From positions 124,001 to 188,000 of the forward strand of contig NZ_OBDO01000010.1 of NCBI RefSeq assembly GCF_900215145.1: DNA of 64,000 nt. Direction: 5' to 3'. The notes below the pieces were generated by a model that saw only the letters and a program-made list of their open reading frames with translations, ran no database searches and was not told where the DNA came from. The translations under genes were made by a program, and so were the position numbers. Positions 9,258-19,702 of this stretch are shown piece after piece. This DNA comes from Geodermatophilus sabuli. GTDB lineage: Bacteria > Actinomycetota > Actinomycetes > Mycobacteriales > Geodermatophilaceae. Position 1 is the stretch's first letter. Each line of letters begins with the position of its first letter.

Positions 9258-9440
9258 ATGGTCAGCCCCATCGACGTGCAGAAGGCCCTGTCGGGCATGG
9301 ACTACCCCGCGCGCAAGCAGCAGATCGTCGAGCACGCCGAGAAGCACGGCGGCAGCAAGGAGGTGCTCGAGGCGCTCGAGGGCATCGAGGACCGCGAGTA
9401 CGAGGGGCCCAGCGGGGTCAGCTCCGCGGTGTTCGACTGA
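9258..9440 (+). CDS. DUF2795 domain small protein
   Basis: A 60-residue protein matching DUF2795: [20 protein letters not shown] followed by [19 protein letters not shown] and a short acidic tail. The family consists of small helical proteins of unknown function, common in actinobacteria and often linked with stress regions. ATG 9258 lies 10 nt after a GGTAGGGGG tract. It ends 22 bp before hisN, but hisN has its own promoter-like box, so co-transcription is uncertain. Confidence 0.85.
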   Translation: MVSPIDVQKALSGMDYPARKQQIVEHAEKHGGSKEVLEALEGIEDREYEGPSGVSSAVFD

Positions 9441-9462
9441 CCGCCCGCTAGGTTCGGTGCCC

Positions 9463-10266
9463 ATGACACCGGGCCGGGACTACACGGGGGACATGCACCT
9501 CGCGCACGTGCTCGCCGACCAGGCGGACTCGATCAGCCTCGACCGCTTCCGCGCGCTGGACCTCCAGGTCGACACCAAGCCGGACCTCACGCCGGTCACC
9601 GACGCCGATCGGGCGGTCGAGGAGCAGTTGCGGATCACCCTCGCCCGCGCGCGCACGCGTGACGCAGTGCTCGGCGAGGAGATGGGCGTGACCGGCCACG
9701 GGCCGCGGCGCTGGGTCCTCGACCCCATCGACGGGACGAAGAACTTCGTCCGCGGCGTGCCGGTGTGGGCGACGCTCATCGCGCTGTTCGACGGCGACGA
9801 GGCGGTCGTCGGACTGGTCTCCGCACCGGCGCTCAACCGCCGCTGGTGGGCGGCGAAGGGCGTCGGTGCCTGGACCGGCCGCCGGCTGGAGTCGGCCTCG
9901 CGCTGCACCGTCTCCCAGGTGACCTCGCTGGCCGACGCGAGCCTGTCGTACTCCAGCCTGTCGGGCTGGGAGGAACGCGGCCGACTCGGCGGCTTCCTCG
10001 ACCTGACCCGGTCGGTGTGGCGCACCCGCGCCTACGGCGACTTCTGGAGCTACGTGCTGCTGGCCGAGGGGGCGGTCGACGTCGCCTGCGAGCCGGAGGT
10101 GTCGCTCTGGGACCTCGCGGCGCTGGACGTCATCGTGCGGGAGGCCGGCGGCCGCTTCACCGACCTGACCGGGGTGCCCGGGCCGGCCGGCGGCAGCGCG
10201 CTGGCCACCAACGGTGCCCTGCACGACGCCGCCCTCGGCCTGCTCCGCCCGACCGCCCCGGCTTGA
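9463..10266 (+). CDS. hisN: Histidinol-phosphatase, inositol monophosphatase family
   Basis: A magnesium-dependent phosphatase of 267 residues, of the HisN type that dephosphorylates histidinol phosphate in actinobacterial histidine synthesis. Metal-binding motifs of the fold are clear: the Glu pair in [25 protein letters not shown], and [19 protein letters not shown] with the third metal ligand WD. ATG 9463 is preceded by TAGGTT at 9449-9454 with an 8-nt gap, so the gene is probably leaderless. Its linkage to aroA and rsgA is the arrangement seen in Streptomyces. Other IMPase-family substrates cannot be excluded from sequence alone. Confidence 0.88.
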   Translation: MTPGRDYTGDMHLAHVLADQADSISLDRFRALDLQVDTKPDLTPVTDADRAVEEQLRITLARARTRDAVLGEEMGVTGHGPRRWVLDPIDGTKNFVRGVPVWATLIALFDGDEAVVGLVSAPALNRRWWAAKGVGAWTGRRLESASRCTVSQVTSLADASLSYSSLSGWEERGRLGGFLDLTRSVWRTRAYGDFWSYVLLAEGAVDVACEPEVSLWDLAALDVIVREAGGRFTDLTGVPGPAGGSALATNGALHDAALGLLRPTAPA

Positions 10267-10306
10267 ACCGGGCCCCGGCCGACCCTGCGCGCGCCGGCCG
10301 GGCGGT

Positions 10307-10343
10307 GGCCCCCCTGCAGGGTCCCGCCGCGATCCTGCGAGCG
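10307..10343 (-). repeat. Dispersed convergent-junction repeat, copy B
   Basis: Reverse-orientation partner of the element at 7731-7767 (32 of 37 identical), again containing CCCTGCAGGG. It lies between the convergent hisN and small hypothetical genes and probably terminates both. Confidence 0.55.
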
Positions 10344-10362
10344 GGGGGACAGGGGCCCTTCC

Positions 10363-10557
10363 TCAGTGACCGGTGCCCCACCCGCGGTCGGTCCCGGACC
10401 CGCGGCCGCCCTGGAACTTCCGGCGGGCCTCGTCGATCTTCGCCCGGGTCTTCGGGTCCTTCGCCATCTGCTGGGCCCGCTCGGTCACCTGCCGGATGGC
10501 CTCCTTGCCCTTGGGGCTGTTGGCGAGCTCGGTGAGCTTGGTGAACATCGACGCCAT
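10363..10557 (-). CDS. Small conserved hypothetical protein, 64 aa
   Basis: A 64-residue basic protein beginning MASMFTKLTELANSPKGKEA and continuing with IRQVTERAQQMAKDPKTRAK and a glycine-rich tail. It is predicted helical, without a membrane segment. A strong AAGGAGGA site precedes ATG 10557, supporting translation; a second ATG three codons in is possible. Proteins of this size and pattern recur in actinobacteria, but no function is known to me. It converges with hisN and lies 86 bp downstream of the FGGY-kinase start, so a separate promoter is expected. Confidence 0.72.
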   Translation of the reverse strand: MASMFTKLTELANSPKGKEAIRQVTERAQQMAKDPKTRAKIDEARRKFQGGRGSGTDRGWGTGH

Positions 10558-10642
10558 GGAGCAGGTCCTCCTTCGATCGGCCGGGACCGTCGACCGGTCC
10601 CGCTGACCCTCCCAACGCCCCGGCCGGGCGGGCCGTTCCGGC

Positions 10643-12022
10643 TCAGTCCCCCCGCCAGCGGCGGGCCGCCGCCCGCAGCCCCGGGTCCGGCCGGGGCTCC
10701 ACCAGCCGGGCGGACTCCCGCCGCGGGACGACGTCGACCCCCGCCCCTCGGGCCGCGAGCAGGGCGGCGCCCACGGCCGAGGCGCTCCGGATCGGCAGGT
10801 ACCGGACCGGCACCCCGAGGACGTCGGCGACCATCCGGGAGACCAGGGGTGAGCGTCCTCCACCCCCGGTGAGCACGACCGGCCCGTCGCCGCCCAGCAG
10901 CTCGACCGCCGCACCGACGGCGAACACGACCCCCTCCACCGCCGCCCGGGCGAGGTCGGCGCGGCTGGTGCCGGCCGACAGCCCCGTCCAGCTGCCGCGG
11001 TCGGCCGGACCGGCGACGCCTCCGCGCTCCCCGGTGAGGAACGGCCGGAAGGTGACTCCTCCGGCGCCGGCGGGGGCGGTGGCCGCCGCCTCGAGCAGCT
11101 CCGCGGCGGTCAGGCCCAGCACGCCGGCGGCCCACGACCAGGCCAGCCCGCCGTTCTGCAGCGCGGCCATGGCGTACCAGCCGTCGCCGGCGTCGGCGTA
11201 GCAGTGCAGCAGCGGGTCGTCGGCCGGCGCGGGCGTGCGCCCCGGGGCGAGCACCTGGGCGCCGGTGCCCAGGTTGACCTGCCGGTCCGTCCCGGTCCCG
11301 GTGGCGAGCAGCGCCAGCGGGGTGTCGGCGCCGCCGACGACGACCGGCACCTCCCCGACCGGCAGGTCGGCCACGCCCACCACCTCCGACGAGGAGCGGA
11401 CCGCGGGCAGCTGCCCGGGCGCGAGACCGGCGGCGTCGGTCGCGGCCGGCGACCACCCGTCGGCGACGACGTCCCACAGCAGCGTGGCGGAGGCGTCGCT
11501 GCGGTCGGTGACCCGCGGGTCGGCGCCGGGGACCAGGGTGGCGCGCACGGCGTCCTTGGGCAGCAACACCGTCGCGGCCCGCGCCACCAGCTCCGGCCGG
11601 TGCACCGAGAGCCAGGCGAGCAGCGGGCCGGTCATCCCGGGCACCAGTGGGTTGGCCAGTGCGGCCCGGGCGTCGTCGGGCAGGGCCCGCCAGCGCGCCA
11701 CCTCGGCGGTGGCCCGGGAGTCCGGCCACAGCATGGCCGGCGCCAGCGGGGCCCCGGTCTCGTCCACTAGGACGACACCGTGCATCTGCCCCGACAGGCC
11801 CAGCCCGGCCACGCGGTGACCGGCCAGCACGGGCGCCACCTGCGCGAGCGCGTCGTCGAGGGCCCGCCGCCAGACCGCCGCGTCGATCTCGGCCCACCCC
11901 GGCTGCGGGCGGTCCAGCTGGTAACCGGACTCCCCCTCGGCGACCACCGCCCCGGCCTCGTCGAGCGCGACCAGCTTGAGCCCGCTGGTGCCGACGTCGG
12001 CGCCGAGCAGGACGGCGGTCAC
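10643..12022 (-). CDS. xylB: FGGY-family carbohydrate kinase, xylulokinase-like
   Basis: A sugar kinase of 459 residues with the two-lobed FGGY/actin fold. The first lobe shows LLGADVGTSGLKLVALDEAG (phosphate 1) and the GLGLSGQMHGVVLVDETG segment typical of xylulokinases, which phosphorylate D-xylulose. The second lobe carries VNLGTGAQVLAP (phosphate 2) and VVLTGGGGRSPLVSRMVADV (adenosine motif). GTG 12022 lies 10 bp after the XdhC-like gene, making it the last gene of an aldo/keto reductase-XdhC-kinase operon. No xylose isomerase or sugar transporter is nearby, so the true substrate could be another ketose or polyol product. Confidence 0.82.
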   Translation of the reverse strand: MTAVLLGADVGTSGLKLVALDEAGAVVAEGESGYQLDRPQPGWAEIDAAVWRRALDDALAQVAPVLAGHRVAGLGLSGQMHGVVLVDETGAPLAPAMLWPDSRATAEVARWRALPDDARAALANPLVPGMTGPLLAWLSVHRPELVARAATVLLPKDAVRATLVPGADPRVTDRSDASATLLWDVVADGWSPAATDAAGLAPGQLPAVRSSSEVVGVADLPVGEVPVVVGGADTPLALLATGTGTDRQVNLGTGAQVLAPGRTPAPADDPLLHCYADAGDGWYAMAALQNGGLAWSWAAGVLGLTAAELLEAAATAPAGAGGVTFRPFLTGERGGVAGPADRGSWTGLSAGTSRADLARAAVEGVVFAVGAAVELLGGDGPVVLTGGGGRSPLVSRMVADVLGVPVRYLPIRSASAVGAALLAARGAGVDVVPRRESARLVEPRPDPGLRAAARRWRGD

Positions 12023-12032
12023 CCGAGCCCGT

Positions 12033-12548
12033 TCACGTGGTCCCGTGGGCGAAGCCGCCGCTGCGGCCGGCGCGGTCGGCGAGCAGCCCGGCGAGTGTGC
12101 TGACCGCGATCTCCGGCGGTGTGCGGGAGCCGATGTCCAGCCCGATCGGCCGGTGCACCCGCGCCACGTCCTCCGGCGGCACGCCCAGCGCGGCGAGCGC
12201 CGCGACGTGCGGCCCCTCGTGCCGGGGGTTGCCCATCACCCCCACCCAGCGCACCGGGCGGGCCAGCGCGTCGCGCAGCACCTCGCCCAGCTCCGGCCGG
12301 TGGTGGTCGGTGACGACGACGTCGGCGTCGGCGTCGGCGAGGTCACCGTCCGGGCCGGCGAAGCCGGTCACCTCGGCGCCGCGGGCGGGGTCGGGGTCGA
12401 GCAGCACGGTGCGGAAGCCCAGCTCGGGCGCCCAGCGGCAGAGGACCTCGGCCACCGGCGAGGCGAACACGGCGACGAGGACCCGCCCGGTCGCCTCCGC
12501 GGCGGGCGCGCCGTGGGCCACCCCGCAGTTCGGGTCGACCGTCGTCAT
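12033..12548 (-). CDS. XdhC Rossmann-domain protein
   Basis: A 171-residue protein equal to the C-terminal Rossmann half of XdhC/CoxI family proteins, which insert or sulfurate molybdenum cofactor for xanthine dehydrogenase-like enzymes. Conserved stretches are [55 protein letters not shown] and [20 protein letters not shown]. The N-terminal CoxI region is missing and no molybdoenzyme gene is visible in the window. That makes a classical maturation role uncertain. It overlaps the upstream aldo/keto reductase by 4 nt (ATGA), implying translational coupling. Confidence 0.8.
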   Translation of the reverse strand: MTTVDPNCGVAHGAPAAEATGRVLVAVFASPVAEVLCRWAPELGFRTVLLDPDPARGAEVTGFAGPDGDLADADADVVVTDHHRPELGEVLRDALARPVRWVGVMGNPRHEGPHVAALAALGVPPEDVARVHRPIGLDIGSRTPPEIAVSTLAGLLADRAGRSGGFAHGTT

Positions 12549-13588
12549 CGCGCACCCCGCTCGGGGCTGTCGCCGTAGGCGTAGGCGGCGTCGGCGTACC
12601 GGCCGCCCTCGGCCGCACCCGGCGGCGCGATCGCGGCCAGCCGTGCCAGGTCCTCCGCGGACAGCTCGAGGGCGGCCGCGCCGACGTTCTCCTCCAGGTA
12701 CGCCCGCCGCTTCGTGCCGGGGATGGGGACGACGTCGTCGCCCTGCGCCAGCACCCAGGCCAGCGCGAGCTGGCCGGGCGTGCAGCCCTTCTCCTCCGCC
12801 ATGCCGCGGACCGCGTCGACCAGGCGGAGGTTGGCGGCGAAGGCGTCCCCGGTGAAGCGCGGGTGGCCGCGCCGGAAGTCGTCGGCGGCGAAGTCGTCGG
12901 GGGTGGTGATGGCGCCGGTGAGGAAGCCGCGCCCCAGCGGGCTGAACGGCACGATCCCGATGCCGTGCTCGCGGGCCACGCCGAGCACGGTGTCCTCACC
13001 CGCCGCACCGCCCCCGGCCATCTCGAGGTCCCGCGTCCACAACGACCACTCGCTCTGCAGGGCGGCGATCGGGTGGACGGCGACCGCGCGGCGGATCGAG
13101 GCGGCGCTGGCCTCCGACAGGCCGAGGAACCGGACCTTGCCCTGCTGCACCAGCTCCGCCATCGCGCCGACCGTGTCCTCGATCGGCACCCGCGGGTCGA
13201 CCCGGTGCTGGTAGTACAGGTCGATCACGTCGACACGCAGCCGGCGCAGGCTGGCCTCGGCGCAGGCCCGCACGTTCTCCGGGCGCCCGTCGAGGACCAT
13301 CCCGGCGTCACCGCGGGACAGCGAGAACTTCGTGGCCAGCTGGACCTCGCCCCGCCGGCCGGCGATCGCCTCGCCCACGAGTTCCTCGTTGTGCCCGTCG
13401 CCGTACACGTCGGAGGTGTCGAGGAAGGTCACGCCGAGGTCGAGGGCGCGGTGGACCGTCGCGATCGACTCGTCGCGGTCGGCGGCGCCGTAGCCCTGGC
13501 TCATCCCCATGCAGCCGAGGCCGAGGGTGGCGACGCGCAGGCCGGCGCGGCCCAGTGTGCGGGTGCCGAGGGGCGGGTTCGAGGTCAC
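12545..13588 (-). CDS. Aldo/keto reductase
   Basis: An NADP-dependent aldo/keto reductase of 347 residues with the (beta/alpha)8 fold. It resembles the group including YajO/IolS-like enzymes. Motifs: [34 protein letters not shown] (catalytic Asp and Tyr), KFSLSRGD (Lys), [20 protein letters not shown] (His), [13 protein letters not shown] and [19 protein letters not shown] (cofactor phosphate). GTG 13588 gives the usual N-terminus; the 16-residue longer frame adds an atypical arginine-rich stretch. It is the first gene of an operon with XdhC-like and FGGY-kinase genes, suggesting reduction of a sugar or polyol-type carbonyl coupled to phosphorylation. Confidence 0.85.
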   Translation of the reverse strand: MTSNPPLGTRTLGRAGLRVATLGLGCMGMSQGYGAADRDESIATVHRALDLGVTFLDTSDVYGDGHNEELVGEAIAGRRGEVQLATKFSLSRGDAGMVLDGRPENVRACAEASLRRLRVDVIDLYYQHRVDPRVPIEDTVGAMAELVQQGKVRFLGLSEASAASIRRAVAVHPIAALQSEWSLWTRDLEMAGGGAAGEDTVLGVAREHGIGIVPFSPLGRGFLTGAITTPDDFAADDFRRGHPRFTGDAFAANLRLVDAVRGMAEEKGCTPGQLALAWVLAQGDDVVPIPGTKRRAYLEENVGAAALELSAEDLARLAAIAPPGAAEGGRYADAAYAYGDSPERGAR

Positions 13589-13648
13589 CCGCGCATCCTC
13601 GTACCGCTCCGCGCCGTGCCGCCACCGCCACCGCACCGCCCCGGCGTC

Positions 13649-14884
13649 CTACCCGGGCCGCGGACCCAGGACCACCGGCAGCTGCTCCAGGCCGTGGACG
13701 ATGACGCTGCGCCGGTGGGCGAGGTCCTGCGGCGGCACGGCCAGGCGCAGGCCGGGGAACCGGTCCAGCAGTGACCGGAGGGCCACCTCGCCCTCGAGCC
13801 GCGCCAGCGGAGCTCCCAGGCAGTAGTGCAGCCCGTGACCGAAGGCGAGGTGGCCTCCGGTGTCGCGGTCGGGGTCGAGCAGTTCGGGCCGGTCGAAGCG
13901 GTCCGGGTCGCGGTTGGCCGCGCCCACGGAGAGCGTGACCACCGACCCCGCGGGGATGGTGGTGCCCGAGTACTCGACGTCCTCGGCGGCGAAGCGCAGC
14001 GGGGCGTTGTGCACCGGACCGTCCCAGCGCAGGAACTCCTCGACCGCCGCGGGGACCTGCTCCGGCCCGGCGAGCAGGCGCTCGCGCAGCGCGGCGTCGG
14101 TGGCCACGCCCAGCACCGCGTTGCCGATGAGGTTGGCCGTGGTCTCGTGGCCGGCGATGAGCAGGAGCACGCCCATCGCGACGACCTCCTCGGTGCTGAG
14201 CTGGTCGCCGGCCTCGGAGACCTCGACCAGGGCCGAGAGCAGGGCGCCGTCCGGAGCGCGTCGCTTGGACTCGACGAGGGCGTGGAGGTACTGCGCCAGC
14301 CCGGCGGTGGCCTGCTGCTCGTCGACGTCGTCGTGGTCGTCGACCAGTGCACGTGACCAGGGGCCGAAGGCGTCGCGGTCGGTGTCCGGGACGCCGAGCA
14401 GCTCGCAGATGACGGCCATCGGCAGCGGCACCGCGTAGGTGGCCAGCAGGTCGACCGGCTCGTCGACGGGCAGCGCGTCGAGCAGGGCGGCGGCCAGTGC
14501 CTCGATGCGCGGGCGCAGCTCGGCGGTGCGCCGGGGGGTGAAGGCCCGGGCGACCAGCCGGCGCAGGCGGGTGTGGTCCGGGGGGTCGAGCAGGATCATC
14601 ATCGAACCGAAGGGGCCCGGCAGGCGCGGAGCCTGCTCGCGGACCTCCGGCGGCAGGGTCGCGCGGTGGTCCTTGACCAGGCGGGGGTCGGTGAAGGCCG
14701 CGCGCACGTCGTCGTACCGGGTGATCAGCCACGTGGTGCCGCCACGGGGCAGCGCCACCTCGCGGACGGGCGCCTGCGCGCGCAGCCGTTCGTAGGCCGG
14801 GTAGGGGTCCCGCCAGAAGGCGCCCTCGAAGACCGAGTGCTCGGCCGCCGTCACCTCGGACCCACCCTGTTCCCGCCGGCTCAT
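13649..14884 (-). CDS. Cytochrome P450
   Basis: A soluble bacterial class I P450 of 411 residues. The I-helix oxygen-activation motif is LLIAGHETTANLIG, the K-helix ExxR lies in VEEFLRWDGPVHN, and the haem loop is FGHGLHYCLGAPLARLEG with the thiolate Cys. It has no dedicated ferredoxin beside it and would need a redox partner from elsewhere, possibly the ferredoxin at 19511. ATG 14884 starts MSRREQGGSE. It is divergent from cbs. Substrate cannot be predicted; the general pattern resembles CYP107-like enzymes of actinobacteria. Confidence 0.88.
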   Translation of the reverse strand: MSRREQGGSEVTAAEHSVFEGAFWRDPYPAYERLRAQAPVREVALPRGGTTWLITRYDDVRAAFTDPRLVKDHRATLPPEVREQAPRLPGPFGSMMILLDPPDHTRLRRLVARAFTPRRTAELRPRIEALAAALLDALPVDEPVDLLATYAVPLPMAVICELLGVPDTDRDAFGPWSRALVDDHDDVDEQQATAGLAQYLHALVESKRRAPDGALLSALVEVSEAGDQLSTEEVVAMGVLLLIAGHETTANLIGNAVLGVATDAALRERLLAGPEQVPAAVEEFLRWDGPVHNAPLRFAAEDVEYSGTTIPAGSVVTLSVGAANRDPDRFDRPELLDPDRDTGGHLAFGHGLHYCLGAPLARLEGEVALRSLLDRFPGLRLAVPPQDLAHRRSVIVHGLEQLPVVLGPRPG

Positions 14885-15038
14885 CGGCCCACCCTCGGGG
14901 CCACCGGGCCGTGCGGCAAGGCGGGACCGGCGCGTCGTGGGTGTCCGCCTGGTGCGCACCCCGCCCGGCCGCACCCCCCGTCTGGTGGGATGGACGGTGA
15001 CGGGCCGGCGACCGGCCGGCCGCCGAGGAGGGCCTCCC

Positions 15039-16429
<1,391 letters not shown>

Positions 16430-16433
<4 letters not shown>

Positions 16434-17584
16434 GCTCCCGCGGCCTGCCCGGCTTCAACACCCGCGCCATCCACGCCGGCCAGGAGCCCGACCCGGCCAC
16501 GGGCGCGGTCATCGTCCCCGTCCACCTGACGACCACCTTCAAGCAGGACGGCGTGGGCGGGCTGCGGGGCGGCTACGAGTACAGCCGCAGCGCCAACCCG
16601 ACCCGGACGGCCCTGCAGGAGGCGCTGGCCGCCCTCGAGCAGGGGTCGCACGGGATGGCCTTCGCCTCGGGCCTGGCCGCGGAGGACACCCTGCTGCGCA
16701 CGGTCTGCGAGCCGGGCAGCCACGTCGTGCTCGGCGGGGACGCCTACGGCGGGACGTTCCGGCTGCTGTCGAAGGTGGCCGCCCGCTGGGGAGTCGAGCA
16801 CACCCCCGCCGACCTCAACGACGTCGACGCGCTGCGCGCCGCGATCCGCCCCACGACGCGGGTCATCTGGTGCGAGACGCCGACCAACCCGCTGCTCAAC
16901 ATCGCCGACATCGCCCTGGTGGCCGAGATCGCCCACGAGGCCGGCGCGCTGCTCGTCGTCGACAACACCTTCGCCTCCCCCTACCTGCAGCAGCCGCTCG
17001 CCCTCGGCGCGGACGTCGTCGTGCACTCCACGACGAAGTACCTGGGCGGGCACTCCGACGTCGTCGGAGGCGCGCTGGTCGTCTCCGACGACGAGCTCGC
17101 CGAGCAGCTGGCCTACCACCAGAACGCGATGGGGGCGGTCGCCGGGCCGTTCGACTCCTGGCTGGTGCTGCGCGGCATCAAGACCCTCGGCGTCCGCATG
17201 GACCGGCACCAGTCCAACGCCGCCCGCATCGCCGAGTTCCTGCTCGGGCACGACGCCGTCGCGTCCGTGCTCTACCCGGGCCTGCCCGACCACCCCGGCC
17301 ACGCGATCGCCGCGAAGCAGATGTCCGGCTCCGGCGGGATGCTGTCGTTCCGGCTGACCGGCGGCGAGGAGCCGGCGCTGCGGGTGTGCGAGCGCGCCCA
17401 GGTGTTCACGCTGGCGGAGTCCCTGGGCGGCGTGGAGTCGCTGATCGAGCACCCGGGCCGGATGACCCACGCCAGCGCCGCCGGCTCGCCGCTGGAGGTG
17501 CCGGGCGACCTGGTGCGGCTCTCCGTGGGCATCGAGGACGTCGAGGACCTGCTGGCCGACCTGGAGCAGGCGCTGGCCTCGTGA
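16430..17584 (+). CDS. metB: Cystathionine gamma-synthase/lyase family PLP enzyme
   Basis: A member of the Cys/Met metabolism PLP family, 384 residues. The PLP lysine lies in DVVVHSTTKYLGGHSDVVGG, with YEYSRSANPTRTALQEALAA, FASGLAAEDTLLRTV and NPLLNIADIALVAEIAH also typical. The usual label is cystathionine gamma-synthase (MetB). Given its coupling to cbs, a gamma-lyase function, closing homocysteine-to-cysteine transsulfuration, is equally plausible; mycobacterial MetB does both. ATG 16430 overlaps the cbs stop by 4 nt. Confidence 0.93.
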
Positions 17585-17684
17585 TCCTCCGGATCACACC
17601 GCGACCGACGACCGTCCTCGGATCCGGCGAGCCGCTGCGTCACGCCTGCGCGGACCCCTCCGGGCCCACTCGGCGACCGGTGGC

Positions 17685-18455
17685 TCACCTGGGTGCGGTG
17701 AGGATGCGCGGGCCGTCGTCGGTGACGGCGACGGTGTGCTCGACGTGCGCCGCCCGGCTGCCATCGGCGCTGCGGAGCGTCCAGCCGTCGGCGTCGACGC
17801 GGTAGTCGTCGCTGCCGCCGGCCAGGAACCACGGCTCGATCGCGATCACCAGCCCGGCCCGCAGCGGGACGCCCCGCCCGGGCCGGCCCTCGTTGGGCAC
17901 GCTCGGCGCCTCGTGCATCGCCCGCCCCACGCCGTGTCCGCCCTGGTCGGTGTTGATCCCGCACCCGTCGGCCCGGCCGACCGCCCCGATGGCCGCGGAG
18001 ACGTCACCCACCCGGTTGCCGACGACGGCCGCGGAGATGCCGGCCTCCAGTGCCCGCTCCGCCGTCGCCACCAGCGCCAGGTCCTCCGGGTGCGGCCTGC
18101 CGACCGGGAAGGTGATCGCGGCGTCCCCGACCCAGCCGTCGAGGGTCGCCCCCGCGTCGACGCTCAGCAGGTCGCCGTCGACCAGGACGTGCGGGGTGGG
18201 GATCCCGTGCAGCGCGACGTCGTTGACCGACAGGCACACGACGCCCGGGAAGGGCGGCGTGGTCGACAGTGGCGCGTAGCCCAGGAAGGGTGAGGTGGCA
18301 CCGGCGCCGGCGAGGACGTCCCGGGCCACCGAGTCGAGCTGGCTCAGCCGGACGCCGGGCGCCGCGGTCGCCCGCACGGCGGCCAGCATGTCGGCCACGA
18401 CGGCACCGGCCGCCCGCATCGCGTCCAGCTCGCCGGGTGTCCGCAGTTCGATCAT
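17685..18455 (-). CDS. map: Type I methionine aminopeptidase
   Basis: A metal-dependent aminopeptidase of 256 residues that removes N-terminal methionine from nascent proteins. The pita-bread fold ligands are visible: DVALHGIPTPHVLVDGDLLS with the His, then SVDAGATLDGWVGDAAITF (two Asp), GHGVGRAMHEAPSVPNEG (His) and AIEPWFLAGG (Glu), with the last Glu in HVEHTVAVT. There is no N-terminal zinc-finger extension. ATG 18455 is followed at once by IELRTPGELDAMRAAG. It is divergent from the VOC-family gene across 199 bp. Confidence 0.93.
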   Translation of the reverse strand: MIELRTPGELDAMRAAGAVVADMLAAVRATAAPGVRLSQLDSVARDVLAGAGATSPFLGYAPLSTTPPFPGVVCLSVNDVALHGIPTPHVLVDGDLLSVDAGATLDGWVGDAAITFPVGRPHPEDLALVATAERALEAGISAAVVGNRVGDVSAAIGAVGRADGCGINTDQGGHGVGRAMHEAPSVPNEGRPGRGVPLRAGLVIAIEPWFLAGGSDDYRVDADGWTLRSADGSRAAHVEHTVAVTDDGPRILTAPR

Positions 18456-18654
18456 GTCGCCGCCTTCCGGTATGGCTCTCCCGGTGTACGAGGGCCCCAT
18501 CCTCCTCACCGTCCGCGACCTCGGGGCGAGCCCCTGGACGGGCCGACGGCGCCCTGCTCCGCGCCGCCCGCGGCGACCGCAGCCCCGGCGGGGAAGCAGA
18601 TCCGCCGCGTCGCGGTTCCGCCCGGCAGACGGCCCGACCCAGGAGGATCCGAGC

Positions 18655-19164
18655 GTGAGCACCACGGACGACACCCGCGACCTGACCGCCCTCGAGCGGG
18701 AGCGCGCCCGCATCCGCGCCGACCACCTGCGGCCGGCCGGCGAGCGCCCCGCCTCCACCGCCCGCGGGCTGCACCACACCGCGCTGATCAGCAGCGACGT
18801 CGAGCGGACCGTCCGCTTCTACCAGGACGTCCTCGGCTTCCCGCTGACCGAGCTGATCGAGAACCGCGACTACCCGGGGTCCAGCCACTTCTTCTTCGAC
18901 ATCGGCCACGGCAACCTGCTGGCCTTCTTCGACTTCCCCGGCCTGGACGTCGGCCCGTACGCCGAGGTCCTCGGCGGGCTGCACCACATGGCCATCAGCG
19001 TGGACCCGCAGCTCTGGCAGGAGCTCGTGCAGCGGCTCACCGACGCCGGCGTCGACCACGAGGTGCACAGCGGCGTCTCGGTCTACTTCCGCGACCCCGA
19101 CGGCGCCCGCATCGAGCTCATCGCCGACCCACTCGGCGAGATGTACGGGTCCACGGTCCTCTGA
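18655..19164 (+). CDS. VOC (glyoxalase/dioxygenase) superfamily protein
   Basis: A 169-residue protein with a 30-residue helical leader and one VOC domain formed of two beta-alpha-beta-beta-beta modules. Metal-ligand candidates are the His of GLHHTALISSDVERTVRFYQ, the His of LGGLHHMAISVD and the Glu of DPDGARIELIAD. YQDVLGFPLTEL is typical of the superfamily. Glyoxalase, dioxygenase or resistance functions are all possible; the sequence does not decide. GTG 18655 follows AGGAGGATCC, a strong Shine-Dalgarno. Confidence 0.82.
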   Translation: MSTTDDTRDLTALERERARIRADHLRPAGERPASTARGLHHTALISSDVERTVRFYQDVLGFPLTELIENRDYPGSSHFFFDIGHGNLLAFFDFPGLDVGPYAEVLGGLHHMAISVDPQLWQELVQRLTDAGVDHEVHSGVSVYFRDPDGARIELIADPLGEMYGSTVL

Positions 19165-19182
19165 GGGGAACCCCCGTCGGGG

Positions 19183-19470
19183 TCAGCGCGCCGCGTCGAC
19201 GAGGTCGGCGTAGTCGGGGTGCCGCTCGATCCAGCCGCGGATGAACGAGCAGCGCGGCACGACGCGCAGTCCGCGCGACCGGACGTCGTCCAGCGCGCCG
19301 CGGGCCAGGGTGCTGCCCACGCCGTCGCCCTCCTGGTCCGGGTCGACCTCGGTGTGGGTGAACACCACCTGGTCCCCCTGACGCTCGTAGGCGGCCAGGC
19401 CGAGGACGCGGTCCCCCTCGCGGATCTCGTAGCGGTCGGCTCCCGGGACGTCCCGGACGGTGAGGTCCAT
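19183..19470 (-). CDS. Small GNAT-like acetyltransferase (YjdJ type)
   Basis: A 95-residue mini-GNAT protein. It has the acetyl-CoA fold core VVFTHTEVDPDQEGDGVGST, then LARGALDDVRSRGLRVVPRC and a C-terminal FIRGWIERHPDYADLV. This matches the COG2388/YjdJ-type small GNAT proteins, whose substrates are unknown. ATG 19470 is the only reasonable start. It lies 18 bp from the end of the convergent VOC gene and is downstream of the P450-ferredoxin pair on the same strand. Confidence 0.82.
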   Translation of the reverse strand: MDLTVRDVPGADRYEIREGDRVLGLAAYERQGDQVVFTHTEVDPDQEGDGVGSTLARGALDDVRSRGLRVVPRCSFIRGWIERHPDYADLVDAAR

Positions 19471-19510
19471 GGTGGCGCCAACCCGCCACGGCCCGGTGCT
19501 GTTCCGCAGC

Positions 19511-19702
19511 TCAGTCGGCGAGCGCCAGCGCCCGCGTCGGGCACTGGGCGACGGCCTCCCGGACGTCGGACTCCTCCTCCGGGGCGGGCTCGGGCCGCAG
19601 CACCGTGACGACGCCGTCGTCGCCGACCTCGAAGACCTCGGGGACCAGCGCCTCGCAGGCGCCGGAGCCCACGCAGCGTTCGAGGTCGGCCGTGACCCGC
19701 AT
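19511..19702 (-). CDS. Single-cluster ferredoxin (3Fe-4S type)
   Basis: A 63-residue ferredoxin with cysteines in the pattern CVGSGAC (CX5C) and a distal CPTRAL. The central cysteine of a four-cysteine set is missing, as in 3Fe-4S ferredoxins that feed electrons to P450s. The rest is acidic, ending in ALALAD. The ATG shares one base with the P450 stop (TGATG), so the two proteins are translated together. It is therefore the likely direct electron donor to the P450 at 19702. Confidence 0.9.
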   Translation of the reverse strand: MRVTADLERCVGSGACEALVPEVFEVGDDGVVTVLRPEPAPEEESDVREAVAQCPTRALALAD

